Shown here piece after piece: positions 45,895-56,509 of a stretch of DNA of 64,000 nucleotides. The stretch covers positions 219,769,473 through 219,833,472 of the forward strand of contig JARYHS010011408.1 of NCBI GenBank assembly GCA_031002005.1. The letters are read 5' to 3'. The notes below the pieces were generated by a model. The model ran no database searches, was not told the DNA's origin, and worked only from the letters and a program-made list of their open reading frames with translations. The DNA comes from Vandiemenella viatica (Eukaryota > Arthropoda > Insecta > Orthoptera > Morabidae). Every line of letters starts with the position of its first letter. Positions within the stretch are counted from its first letter, which is position 1. The position numbers and the translations under genes are program-made.

Positions 45895-46365
45895 TATTTC
45901 AAACTCTGCCCATGTATTCCCCGGATAGCAGCATCTACATGGAGGTGGTAAAGAACTTCTTCGTTCTATGCCAGCGTCACCTATTAGTTAGGTATCAAAG
46001 TAATCGTTGTTTACAAGTTACTTCCAATAGATGGCACTTTATTATCTTAGTTCTCTATACATTACCTCTTCACAGTTGATAGTTTTCTAATAGAACAATC
46101 ACTGCTGAAATATACCATAATGAATTTATTTGGTGAACCAGAAAATCAAAATAGTCTTTAGAACTGTGGCTATGTGTTCCCCGGATAGCAGAATTTACGT
46201 GGAAGTGGTGAAAACTTACTCGCTTTTGCCAGCTCCATCTATTCATCAGGCTTCAAAGTAATCATTGTTTACAAGTTACCACGAATAGATGGCGCGTTAT
46301 TACCTGTCGTACCTGTACATTACCTTTTCAAAGTTGATAGTTTCCTGATAGATCAGTCTCGGGAA
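45895..46365. repeat. tandem duplication, about 245-bp spacing
   Basis: The unit ATGTATTCCCCGGATAGCAG (45,912) recurs as ATGTGTTCCCCGGATAGCAG (46,171 region), followed in both by TACRTGGARGTGGT, CAAAGTAATCRTTGTTTACA and AATAGATGGC, and by AAGTTGATAGTTT at the end. Identity is roughly 80 percent by eye. It carries no gene. Confidence 0.65.
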
Positions 46366-46603
46366 AGACTACACAAAAACCGAAACATTTTTTGTTTACT
46401 GCGAGACCAAAAATTTACTAAAGAAAGACGGCCACCAAATGTAATATTCAGATTCGATCCATGCTATGTGTAATGAAAGCTCATGACCAGAAGTGTAATG
46501 TGGCAAAGTAATAACACGCGCTTCTTTGCCGTTGTCGAGAAAAATTGGCATTGAAATATTCCATTTCGTTTACATACTTACTACGGTATTGAAATTTAAG
46601 GGG

Positions 46604-46690
46604 CCACATGGTGCAGTGAACAAGCTCTCTGCCTCAGAAACCCGTGGTAACTGGCTCGAGTCTCGCTACTGGCAAGTTTTGTTTTTAATT
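46604..46690 (+). repeat. SINE3 head
   Basis: GGGGCCACATGGTGCAGTGA resembles a tRNA head with an A box, and TGGCTCGAGTCTCGCTACTG a decayed box B. A TTTATTTATT-rich tail follows. A relative lies inverted at 47,268-47,356. Confidence 0.45.
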
Positions 46691-46997
46691 CATTTATTTA
46701 TTCAAATACGTATACATGTAGACATATAATTCTTCGCAATCGGTTTCAACAATTATGTATATAATAAGTTATTTAAATGCCATTTTTTTGTACAAATACT
46801 GGCGGCGTCTCGTTTCGACCCTCCCGTTCCCTTGTGCGATAGTGAACACCTGTCCTTCAACTGTGAACAATATTTGCATTCCATACATGACGCAGAAAAT
46901 ATTTCTATTTTTGAAGAATAACTTTGTTTACGAACATCATCATCATCAATGAACTTCGGAAGCGTTGTTTTTCACATCAAAAATCATTTAAAAAACA

Positions 46998-47218
46998 TAC
47001 TTAGTCCACAACCCGAAACATACTAAGCCATTGTGTCAGAGGTGCGTCCTCTGGGACCTACAGTTTAACGTGAAATCCGAACCATGGGTTGACCTGGCAT
47101 AGTTCATATGATCAAACACAACTCATAAAATTTCCTGGTGCTGCCGGGATTCGAACCCGGGAGTGGAGCAACGAACTTTTTGAAACCTAACGCCGTAACT
47201 ACTGAGCTACCAGGCCGC
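46998..47218 (-). repeat. SINE2 copy, inverted partner
   Basis: On the minus strand: GCGGCCTGGTAGCTCAGTAG (A box), CCCGGGTTCGAATCCCGGCA (perfect box B), then TGATCATATGAACTATGCCA, GGTTCGGATTTCACGTTAAA and TTAGTATGTTTCGGGTTGTG. Faces the plus-strand copy at 47,379. Confidence 0.75.
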
Positions 47219-47267
47219 ATAATTGTATGAAGTGATTGCCGAGAATTATCTGTAAAGGTATTTAAAT

Positions 47268-47356
47268 AAATAAATAATAAGTTGCCGCCAGCGAAATCCG
47301 ATCCTGTAACGAGAGGTTCAGAAATAGCGAGCTTAATCGCTGCGCCACACGTCCTT
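47268..47356 (-). repeat. SINE3 copy
   Basis: The minus strand reads GGACGTGTGGCGCAGCGATT (tRNA-like head), AGGATCGGATTTCGCTGGCG (diverged box B) and a TTATTTATTTATTTA tail. It sits between the two arms of the SINE2 inverted pair. Confidence 0.5.
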
Positions 47357-47378
47357 TTAAATCTCCGAAAAGTATAAG

Positions 47379-47636
47379 CATTCTGGTAGCTCAGTCGTTA
47401 AGGCGCTGACTTTCAAAACATTCACTGCTAGGGTCCCGGGTTCGAATCCCGGCAGGCGCAGGAATTTTGAGAGTTGTGTTTGATCATATGAGCTATGCCA
47501 GGACGCTCCGTGGTTCGGATTCCACGTTAAACTGTAGGTCCCAGAGGAAAGGAACTGGCCGTCCTACCTCTGACACAATGGCTTAGTATGTCTCCTTCGG
47601 GAGGATCCAACCAACCTTCGGGTTGTGGACTAAGTT
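47379..47636 (+). repeat. SINE2 copy, near full length
   Basis: Head GCATTCTGGTAGCTCAGTCG, box B CCCGGGTTCGAATCCCGGCA, body TGATCATATGAGCTATGCCA and TCCGTGGTTCGGATTCCACG, end CCTTCGGGTTGTGGACTAAG. The tRNA-like head does not close an acceptor stem (GCATTCT does not pair with AGGCGC), so it is a SINE and not a tRNA gene. Confidence 0.8.
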
Positions 47637-48138
47637 AAGTTTTAATGTAGAAAGTATCTGAACGGAACGGAATATTTCAATACCGATTTGCTCGACAACC
47701 GCGAAGAAGCGCGTGTTACTGCTTTGTCAGATTACACGTCTACCAGGAGCTTCTATTACACAAAGTATGACCCGAATCTGAATTTTACAACTTGCTGCCT
47801 CCCCTTAATGAATAATAGATTTAGGAATTTTAATTTTAAAGTTTTGATATAATACTCCTCATTTGTTATCTCCATCGCACATGGGGGAGATTGTAATGCG
47901 ATTATATAAGTGTTACATCAGCTCCTGAGATAAAAAGATTAGTATCAAGGTACGGAAAATGTTTCGTTATGATTCATTTCGTCTTCAGTAGTATGTAACT
48001 GTTGATCTTAGCAGATGTATGACGTAACGATGGCTTACTTAGATACTTATATATTTTTTTACAAATTATGCACACATTTCTTTATAAAAATACTATTCAA
48101 AATCGTCAAAGTATTATCATCAATTTATTTTTCGTTTT

Positions 48139-48340
48139 GAGCGGTCTGCTGGCTCAATTGTTAAGGCGGCGCCGGCTACAGTTCCTGACTCGGCGGGGAT
48201 TTTCATTGGCCCTTAAGCCATCCCGTCACCTGCGTAATGTGAAATACGCCAGAACGCTGCTGTGGTTCGCTTCCCACGTTAAACTCTACTTCGCCTATAC
48301 CTGGTAGGATTACTGGGGTAGGCTAGGAGGCTACGATAGG
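48139..48340 (+). repeat. SINE2-related copy
   Basis: GCGGTCTGCTGGCTCAATTG head and the SINE2 body CTGTGGTTCGCTTCCCACGT. Box B is decayed. Ends near CGTCATTACG before a poly-T. Confidence 0.55.
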
Positions 48341-48681
48341 TAAACCCCGTCATTACGATTACCCGCGTTTAAGATTTTTTTTTTTTTTTTACTACTTTTG
48401 GCCAAAATCGAGGAAATAAAGAACCAAGTGCAAAAGTTTGATAAAGTTTTTTTTGTGGTCTTTTTATTTGGCAGAGATTGCAAGACAAGTAACATATTGC
48501 GGTGAAGAACTTTTCAACTTACGTGAGAGTACACGCAGAACGGCGTTATATAGTTACAACGCCACAATTCCTCCCAAATTTCGTTCGAAATGATTGTATC
48601 GCCCCTTCACTTTAATGCATTACCAGGATCATAACAGCAACCATTTACTATTCATCGACTCTTTTAAATGGTAACACTTCA

Positions 48682-49443
48682 GGGGATACGGAATCGGATT
48701 TTCGGTGAAAAAAAAAAAAGATTTTCATTTTACTGGCTTATTATATTCCGCCAAGTTTCTTTTTTAATGTGACGTATCATAAATGACTCTACTGGAATTA
48801 TAACTATTTTATATTTATATATTTGTGAGATCGGGTATTGCGCTTTTGTTATATACTTCGCTCATGGCTGACCATAAACTTTTTGGCAGTACATTCATGT
48901 GACATGAATTCAAATATCCTGTTTTCCAGCGATTCTTTATACACTATTTGTCCGAAAATGTTTGTGTCTGGTTTAATGATGTTACTCTTTGACTTTTTTA
49001 ATTTGAATTGTGAAAGCTGCGAAGGGAGTATTAACTACGGATCAGGAATGTTTTAATCTTCTTTCTCCGTTTCCCGTAAATTTGCTTTTTACTTCTTCTA
49101 GGAACATTATCTCAGGTACTGGTGAACCTAGAAATCTGAAATTTTTTATGACATAGTCACATGGGTTTCTTTTACATGCTGAAACAATGATTTTTTAATT
49201 ACTTGATTTACAAAATATTTAGAGGTGATAATCTAGTGAAAAGTGATGGTAAAAATTTACTTTAAGGTAAATATAAAATTGTAGGTAAATACTTTGACAA
49301 AAAACTGTTGTTTCAGTATTTTTACAGCAAATCAATGCACTTACAGTAAAAATTTTATTTCTCTTGCTCCATCAGTTTATGAGAAAATGTTCGCTATAGT
49401 AGGCATAATTTAACATTGGTGGGATAGGCCATTCCGTATCCCC
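48682..49443. mobile_element. TTAA-target TIR element (piggyBac or Kolobok type)
   Basis: Ends GGGGATACGGAATCGG (left) and, from the right, GGGGATACGGAATGGCC. Flanks are TTCA (48,678-48,681) and TTAA (49,444-49,447), consistent with a TTAA duplication with one mutation. 762 bp, AT-rich, no transposase. Confidence 0.6.
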
Positions 49444-49447
49444 TTAA

Positions 49448-49870
49448 GAAAGGGCGTTGGTTATTTCGTGGTTTAGAAGAGGGAGCAGTAGGTCCAACTA
49501 TGAATGGTGTTGCGTGCAGTAGTTATTACCGCTAAAGATGACAGATGATATTACCTCCATTGGGACTAAGCCAGCCCTCCTCGAAATTAATTTCAACCGT
49601 CGCTGTACCATACAGGTGCGTGGCCACACAGCGCTGTGAATGGGAGAACCCTCCCGCACACCGGAGAAACCCTGATTTGTGTTCCCTACGGTATTCACGA
49701 CACTGCTCGCTCCTTTGTTGGTGCCTTGGGAAGGGCCAGATAAAACTCGTTGGCCGTAGGATACAACATCTACCACAACATGCGGACTCCAAAAGGAGAC
49801 AGGGATTTAATGCCTGAGAACGCCGGACACCGCTGTCTATAACTACAGACATACTCCGCAATTCAAAAAT
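49448..49870. other. unassigned G+C-richer stretch
   Basis: Overlapping frames on both strands (49,498-49,888) have no domain that I recognise. Composition differs from the AT-rich sequence on both sides. Confidence 0.35.
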
Positions 49871-50029
49871 ATTGTAGGTGGTCAACACAAAAAAAAAAGT
49901 TGGCCAACACTGTTGCTCGACATCATTAGAGACAGGACCAGTATACAGAGAACAAGGTCTCTACTTATACCAGTAATGTTGGAACTACAAGAAATAGCTT
50001 TATATACAATTATAATTGCTGCCTGCGCG

Positions 50030-51629
50030 GAAAATGAGAGGGAAAAGAGAAAAAGAAACATTTGAACAAAAAGGTGACTTCAAAAACGCCCCAATTTTTC
50101 ACACTCAAATTTGCTGTCGGAGCTCAAAGTAACTGCACAGGAAGATTACAAAATTTTTCTAAGGATGAACGATACTATTTATCAAGAGCTTCTGGAAATT
50201 AATTCGCCTGCAATGAAGAAAGAAGACACCAGAATGAGAGATGCAATATCGATGAATGAACGTCTCTCCACTATATTGAGATTTCTAGCTACGGTTCAGT
50301 CCTTTGAAGATTTGAGGTTCCTGACAGCTATTACACCTCAAACAATTGGGAAACTTGCTATGGAAACCTCCGAAGCAATTATTTGTGCGCTGATGAGAAA
50401 AAGAAATATGAAGGTAAAAATATTTCTGAATGATCTTTATGGTTCCATGTAGAAATGTGCAAGGTCTTGAAATAATTACCGAGCGTGGTGGGTGAACAGT
50501 TAACGTTCTGTCCACGCATTCGGGAGGACGCGGTTTCGAATCCCCGTCCGGGCATCCAGATTTGGGTTTACCATGGTTTCCACAAATCACTCCAGGCGAA
50601 TGCAGGGATGCTTCCTTCAAAAAGCCCATGGCCGAATTCCTTCCCGTTCCTTATCTCCAGTCCCATAGTCCCATCCCGCCTCTAATGACCTTAGCCGTCG
50701 ACGAGGCGTAAAGAAAGAAAAAAAAAGTGAAATTATTTATTCGCAATCTTTTTTTTCTCTCTCTTTTTTAGTTGCCCTAAAGTCAAGAAGAGGGAAGGAG
50801 ATTTTTAATACTTTTGAAAAGAAGTGGAACTTTCCGCATTGCATTGGGGCTATTGATGGGAAACATATTCACGTACGAAAACCAACTGCCACAGGATCAT
50901 ATTATTATAACTACAAGAAAACGTACAACATTGTTCCGCTTGCAATAGAAAATGCCAATTATGAATTTATAATGGTAGAGGTTGGAGCAAATGGATGAGT
51001 ATAAGATGGTGGAATTTTATCAAACAGCAAATTTTATTCCAAGAATGAAAAAGGTCGTATTTGTTTAATTGATTCAGAACATCTATCTACTAGAAACAAT
51101 GGCGAAATGTGTTCATATGCGACGAAGACTTTGCTCTTTCAGAACATTTCATGAAGCCCTTAAGCGGTTCAGTAGATAAGGAGCAAGAAATTTTTAATTA
51201 CAGAATATCCCGTGCGAGACGCGTTATAGAAAATAGTTTTGAAATTTTAGCCAGTAGATTTTGTATTTTGCTAACGACTATAAATTTAGCACCAGAAAAA
51301 GTTAGTAAAATTGTTCTAACATGTTGCTATTTGCATAATTTTCTTATACCAAAAAAAAAAAAAAAAAAAAAAAAAACCGCATATCTTGCTGGAAGCACCG
51401 ATGTAGAAAACTTAAGTATGGGGCAGATTCAGGATGATCCATGGAGAGGACAATGAGGACATTTATTACCACTGGAACCAACTCGAAGCAGAAATCCGCA
51501 AAACAATGCTAAAAAAGTAAGAAGTCATTTTTGTAATTACTTGAACACTACTGGGGCAGTTCTTTGGCAACGGAAAATGGTAGGCAACGCAGAACCTTCA
51601 CTGAATAATGAAGAACAAAGCAATTTCTA
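50030..51629 (+). pseudogene. Harbinger transposase (DDE nuclease) pseudogene
   Basis: Exon 1 (to about 50,413) has LSELKVTAQEDYKIFLRMND, a MNERLSTILRFLATVQSFED block and PQTIGKLAMETSEAIICALM, the N-terminal part of HARBI1-like nucleases. A likely intron (AAG|GTAAAA to TTTTTTAG|) holds a SINE1. Exon 2 has NFPHCIGAIDGKHI with the first catalytic Asp, VGANG then DGGILSNSKF with the second, then DEDFALSEHFMKPL, FNYRISRARRVIENSFEILA with the Glu, and CYLHNFLI. Two stops after VGANG, a frameshift near 51,115 and a phase mismatch at the intron inactivate it. A run of about 27 A interrupts the C-terminus. The C-terminal TRSRNPQNNAKKVRSHFCNY block remains. Confidence 0.75.
50479..50726 (+). repeat. 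SINE1 copy in Harbinger intron
   Basis: CCGAGCGTGGTGGGTGAACA head, GCGGTTTCGAATCCCCGTC box B, complete body and the subfamily-A tail CCTTAGCCGTCGACGAGGCG then TAAAGAAAGAAAAAA. It lies wholly inside the predicted intron of the transposase. Confidence 0.75.
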
Positions 51630-51786
51630 AAACAAATAATTAATTTAATCTATTAATAATGAATGTAACATTGTACACATCTTACCTTAACAATTAATGT
51701 AATTTATAATATAGCAAAAATATTTAAATTAATATTAATTTGTAATTACTAAACTTTGTACATTGCTAATTAAGATTAATTAATAA

Positions 51787-53075
51787 TTATTGGTATTGCT
51801 GATCTTGAAATAACTGCGAAACATTTGAATAATCGTTGTTATTTGCATTTTTGTTGTCTCGTGCTCTCTTTGCATAAAGCTTTTGTTCCTCGCTCAGCGT
51901 TCTGTATGAGACGGCCCAAGACTCTGCGTATGTTGCAGCTTCATCTTTCTCTTTCCGGCTTTTTCCTTTAATTTCTTCCAAATGTTTAACTGCTCTCTTT
52001 AGGTAGTCTTCCTTTCCAAATTTGCTGCTTCTCTTTCTCTTAATGACTTCCAAGGACTCCTACCAAACATGAAAACAGAAGTTAGTAAATATTTAATCAA
52101 GCTTTTTTAACAGAGATGGGCAGTATTTTAAATACAGTTAGAACTTCGATTATCTAAAATATATGAGACCCACAAGTCCAATTTGTATATAAATATAGGT
52201 CTACATGAAACGCACACAAAATTTTCATTAAAAAGCTAGGCATCTACACATTTTCTAACAATGAAATGAATTACGTTTTAATAACGATTGGAAAACGTTT
52301 AGAAATAATTGACTTGAAAATTTCGTGTAGTAGAATGGAATATAAAACTGGTATAAATTTTAAGAAATAATAACAGGAAAAATCGGGTAAGAAGGGAGCC
52401 AAAAATCGAAGAACTGAGTGAAAAATGGAGGAAACCTGATTTCCTATTACACTTTCAACTTATTCAAGTTTTTAGAAATGTTAAATTATAATCAACATTC
52501 TAACAGTAATACATATTATTTATCGAATTTGCAGTAAAAATTATTAAAAATACCTATCAAATTATTATTTTTTTTCTTTTCTAGGTTGATTTCGGTTAAC
52601 GGATGGTAGGTTTACCGATGATCTACTTTACATATTTAAGATACTTTTGTAATTCGCGATATTTCACCGAAATCTGCTTAGTTACAAAGTTATAAATTAA
52701 ACTTTAGCTCACCTCAGAGCCATCATTGTCATCTTCACCGTCGTCTGCACTGTCAGAGGACGATATTTCCGGTAACTGTGTTTCCTGTTCCGTAAAAAAT
52801 CTAAATTATAAAAGTATCACAGCGAAGGCTCATATATATCTTCATCTCATCTTTCACTTTTTAGTTTTTTCTTGAGTTCCCGAGAGCTTGTTCGCAAATT
52901 TGCTATACATTTCTTAATGCTTTCAAGTGTGGCATCCCGTTCCACTTCTTTGAAATCAATCAGCAATTCTTCCCAGCCCTTGTTTCTTGAATTTTTAATT
53001 TTGTATAAATCAGATTTCACTTTCCACAATTGTGGTCTACTGAGAAAATTTTTGATGACGGTGTTCCATGTGTGG
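51787..53075 (-). CDS. MADF-type accessory protein of the Harbinger element
   Basis: The minus strand gives three exon-like blocks. Block 1 (about 53,075-52,857) holds a MADF DNA-binding fold: KNFLSRPQLWKVKSDLYKIK, GWEELLIDFKEVERDATLES and KKCIANLRTS. Block 2 (52,784-52,713), bounded by AG and GTGAGC, is acidic (ISSSDSADDGEDDNDGSE). Block 3 (52,059 to the stop at 51,787) is basic then Gln-rich and joins block 2 in phase (E|ESLEVIKRKR). MADF/Myb partners carry Harbinger nuclease to its DNA. The start codon and the block 1-2 junction are unresolved, but block frames are open. It converges on the transposase with about 160 bp between the stops. Confidence 0.6.
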
Positions 53076-53218
53076 TGGGCCTTTTGGGGTTGATCCGCGC
53101 CACGGGTATGTCAGGATGGTGTGGCCAATGGAGGTGTGGACTTACTTGTGGACGTATCTGGTACTCCTCTTCTCGCAGATCGGGGCAACCGTCAGTTACT
53201 GGACCGCCGACAGTCTGC

Positions 53219-53456
53219 TTTTTTTTTATCTGCTTAACGTCTCTCTAACAGTGAGGTCTTTAGAGACGGGAAAGGATGGGGGACAAGGAATGGGAAGGAA
53301 TTCGGCCATGGCCTTTTAGAAGGAAGCATCCCGGCCTTTGCCTGGAATGATTTGGGAAACCATGGATAACCCAAATCAGGATGCCCGGACGGGGATTCGA
53401 ACCGCCGTCCTCCCGAATGCGAGGCCAGAACGTTAGCCCTTACAGCACCACGCTCG
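53219..53456 (-). repeat. SINE1 copy, tail subfamily B
   Basis: The minus strand: CGAGCGTGGTGCTGTAAGGG head, GGCGGTTCGAATCCCCGTCC box B, body and CTCACTGTTAGAGAGACGTT tail with poly-A. Inserted between the MADF gene and the right end of the Harbinger element. Confidence 0.75.
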
Positions 53457-54334
53457 ATGCCTGCTTGCTAAGAATTATTGCTATCTCTGACACCACGCCC
53501 TCAGGTGAGCAAACAGGAGATGGAATACTTTGCCTACTGAAATTATTAATGAATTGGTAGACAGTCTACTCCAAGTTTATTGCCGTAGAAGTTTGCGATA
53601 CATGGCAATCAATCGCCGAAAGCCACAGTCCACTCCGTTGTCGGTTTGCAGAAAAGCACTTAGCGATTAGACGACGAGCGGATAGCTGGCTGGCCCGAGG
53701 CGCGTACGATCGGCTCCGGTCTCCAAGTGACCGCTCCTTGCTAAATTACCTAAAACGAAGGCTCGGTTGACCTGCTTAGCGGGTAGGCAATAACCTGTCG
53801 GACATCGCACCCACTATCAACGAATTGCACATTCCTGAAGTGGCGACGCCCACGCGCCCCCGCGAGTGGCGAAATCGCCTCTTCATCAGGTCATCGGCTG
53901 GGCTGGCAACTTGTCGCTCGAACAAATTCCTGTAATTTAGTAATAGTTACTATAATTCATTACGCCTCTGACACATGCATCGTTGTTCTGAATAGTAGCC
54001 ATCACAATACCACTATTATCATAGATCACTAATACTGTCTCAATGAGAATTCGGAGCAGGCTGGTGCGGCAGCCAGGTTGGACAACTTGCCCACACACAC
54101 TACAACACTTTGACACAACAATGTGCCCCGCCCACAAATATTAAAAGAGTTTGAAAACCGCCAACTTGTGATTTGGTTTGCCAACCTACCTATACACACA
54201 CCAACTTCAGCCACAACACAACCAAGTTGGCCAACAAATTGTTGTGCGTATGGGGCCCTTTATGAAATAACTTTTGAAAGTAAAAGAAAGAAGAACAACA
54301 TAGAAATATAAAAAGTGGCTGGAACTTTAACCAT

Positions 54335-55845
54335 AGAACCACATAAGATGTTGATTAGATGGAAAGATAGATATAGCATGTTTATATAAGGGAGATGAAA
54401 TATCAAGTGAAATTGAAGAGGAAGTACGTGTAACAGAGGAAGGAAATGGGTTTGACATCTTGGAAACAGAAGTAGAAAAGTCGCAGAAGGAGATGAAAAA
54501 TCGGAAGGCATGTGGAATCGATAATTTGCCAGTGAAAGTGTTGAAGAGTTTAGGAAACAGAAGAAGGAGGGAGACAGTCTACCTTTTTACTTAATGAGAT
54601 ATATGACAGAGAGAAATGGCTGGATACTTTCTCGCAACGGTAGTGATACCCGTTCAGAAAAAAAGGAATACAAATAAATGTGAAGAGCACAGGACTATCA
54701 ATTTAATTTCGTAAGCTGCTGTTTTTGAGAGTGCTGAAGAGAAGGCTATATATATGGATTGGAGAGGAACAGTTTGGATTTTGGAAAGGAACGAGAGATG
54801 CTATATGCGTGTTAAGATGCATAGGGAAAAGTTATATCGAGAAAAAAAAGAAAAATTTATGCCTTCCTTGTTGATTTGGAAAAGCTTTTGACAGGGTGCA
54901 ATGAAGAAAGCTAATGGATTCCTTAAAGAGGAAAGGAGAAGATTTGAGGGAAGGAAGGCTAGTACAGAATCAATCTATGTTTATAACAGAAAGTAAATAT
55001 AAAGATTGGAAACGAGGTACCAGGAAAAGTAGTGGAGGGGCATTAAGCAAGGTTGTGACCTTTTTCCATTATAGTCCTGTTATGATTGGGAAATTTTTAT
55101 ATGGAAAAAAGGTTGAGCGTATTGCTGGTAAGAGAATTAAATGTCTAAAATTTGTTGCTGATATGGTCTTGATAGCAGAGTGACGAGTATGGAATGAGAA
55201 ACAATACAGCATAAACAAAGAGCATGGTTACTGGTAAAGGAAGGAAACTGAAAAATATTAAGATACGACAAGCTAATATCAGCCAAGTAAGAGCTTTCAA
55301 ATATCTTTATAGTACAATCAGTGAGGTGAAAAGTCGTACCGCTATAGGGAAGGAAGCGTTTAACAGGAAAAAGCGATTATTACCTGAGAAAGTAGATAAT
55401 GCTCTCAGGAAATGACTTGGCAAATGTTTTGACGGAATGGCACATTATATGGAACACTGAGACGAGAAGATGAAAACCGGATAGAAGCGTTAGGGGATGT
55501 GGATGCGGAGGTGAATGGAGAGGATAAGATGGATGGAAAAAGTGATTGATGTTGAAGGATTGGAAAGGTTTCGTGAAAGGAGGAAAATAATCCTACTCAT
55601 AACAGAAAGAAAGAAGAACTATATGATACACCTTATAAGATGAGAGTGCCTCGTAAGAGACGCCTTGGAAGGACTAATTTGTGGGAGGAGAGTAAGAGGA
55701 AGTAGGGGTACAAGATCAAAGATAATATCAAAGAAAACGGCAACTTCCTGGACATTAAGAGGAGGAAAGAAGATAGGAAAGCATGGAGAGCAATCATGTC
55801 AAAATTTTCCTTAGGGCAGAACGCTTAGAATGATAATGATCGTAA
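54335..55845 (+). pseudogene. RTE-like LINE reverse transcriptase, multiply broken
   Basis: In shifting frames one reads KEMKNRKACGIDNLPVKVLK (finger region), then DLEK-FDRVQ-like palm motif A near 54,870-54,900, KLMDSLKRKGEDL, a GCDL-like segment at about 55,049, and LKFVADMVLIAE in place of the usual F-A-D-D box. Further on are KIRQANISQVRAFKYLYSTI and RRMERIRWMEK, then KENGNFLDIKRR toward 55,750. The order matches RTE/BovB-type and related ORF2 proteins. Many frameshifts and the altered catalytic box show it is dead. The 3' end ATGATAATGATCG is short and repeat-like. Confidence 0.7.
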
Positions 55846-55884
55846 GGAGAATTACAAAACCATGCTTAGAAATGGCGAGAAACC

Positions 55885-56130
55885 GGGAATCAGAAAGAAA
55901 TTTAATAAAGGTATATAAAAGACCAAAGAGAAAAATTTAAATTAGAAATGAAGAAATCAGAAAAAATATAATTATAAAATGATAAGAAGGAAAGAGATTG
56001 GAGTAGGTAGGCCATGTGATTAACATGGGGGAAGGTGTACTGTCGAAGATAAAAAACTTGAGAAAGCCTACTGGGACCAAACATTTGCACCAGATACAGG
56101 AAGACAGGAGACCAACGCCAAAGGAGTAGT
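55885..56130 (+). pseudogene. LINE ORF2 tail fragment
   Basis: Around 55,990-56,110 the plus strand reads EVGHVINMGEGVLSKIKNLR-like sequence (variant of the W-x-GHV-x-RM box) after RLE, followed by a basic RRPTP segment. This resembles the very C-terminus of RTE-like polyproteins. Probably a second, separate copy next to the one ending at 55,845. Confidence 0.4.
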
Positions 56131-56139
56131 AATTGTTAG

Positions 56140-56500
56140 GTCACCAAGTCTAATCACACCTGTACATCCACTAATCATTTTCTCCAATAAGTGAAGGATT
56201 TTGAAACCTTTTCCTACCATCTACTTAATGTATCCTGCCCAGCTGAGCTTATTATCAAATGTTATGCTGAGTTATTTAGATATCAAGTCTTCAACGAATA
56301 ATTCATTCATTTCTGTGCTTATGATAAGCTGAGTTTTCTTTTATATTCGTTCCATGTTGACCTACCCAAGATAGATATTCCAACCATGAAAACCTGTAGC
56401 TGTTCACTTTCTTCTTCCTTTTTGATGCTACTATATAACATTATGTCAACTGAAAACAACCTAACTTCTGACTGTATTTGAATAGGCAACTTCTTGGGCT
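56140..56500 (-). pseudogene. LINE reverse transcriptase fragment
   Basis: On the minus strand, LSLSTEMNELFVEDLISKYL is followed by SITFDNKLSWAGYIK and MVGKGFKILHLLEKMI. YLGITFD(x)KLSW is the conserved block after the palm in Jockey, CR1 and related RTs. One stop and a changed Gly are visible. Nothing of the catalytic palm remains. Confidence 0.5.
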
Positions 56501-56509
56501 CTCTTGGCA

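Larger units (their letters stand above)
49876..54258. mobile_element. PIF/Harbinger transposon with nested SINEs
   Basis: The right end, read inward, is GGGCCCCATACGCACAACAA followed by GTTGGCCAAC. A diverged left end with AACACAA...GTTGGCCAACA lies near 49,880. Between them are a plus-strand Harbinger nuclease remnant and a convergent minus-strand MADF gene, the two-gene layout of this superfamily. Two SINE1 copies (50,479 and 53,219) and an unassigned G+C-rich 53,460-53,940 segment enlarge it. The target duplication could not be confirmed because the left end is decayed. Confidence 0.6.

Noticed and set aside
47379..47461. A tRNA gene with perfect box B
   Set aside because: The acceptor stem does not pair, the anticodon arm is not clear, and the SINE2 body follows directly; an inverted copy is 160 bp away.
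54209..54240. GTTGGCCAAC palindromes as an operator
   Set aside because: They lie in the subterminal region of the Harbinger element and are better explained as part of its end.
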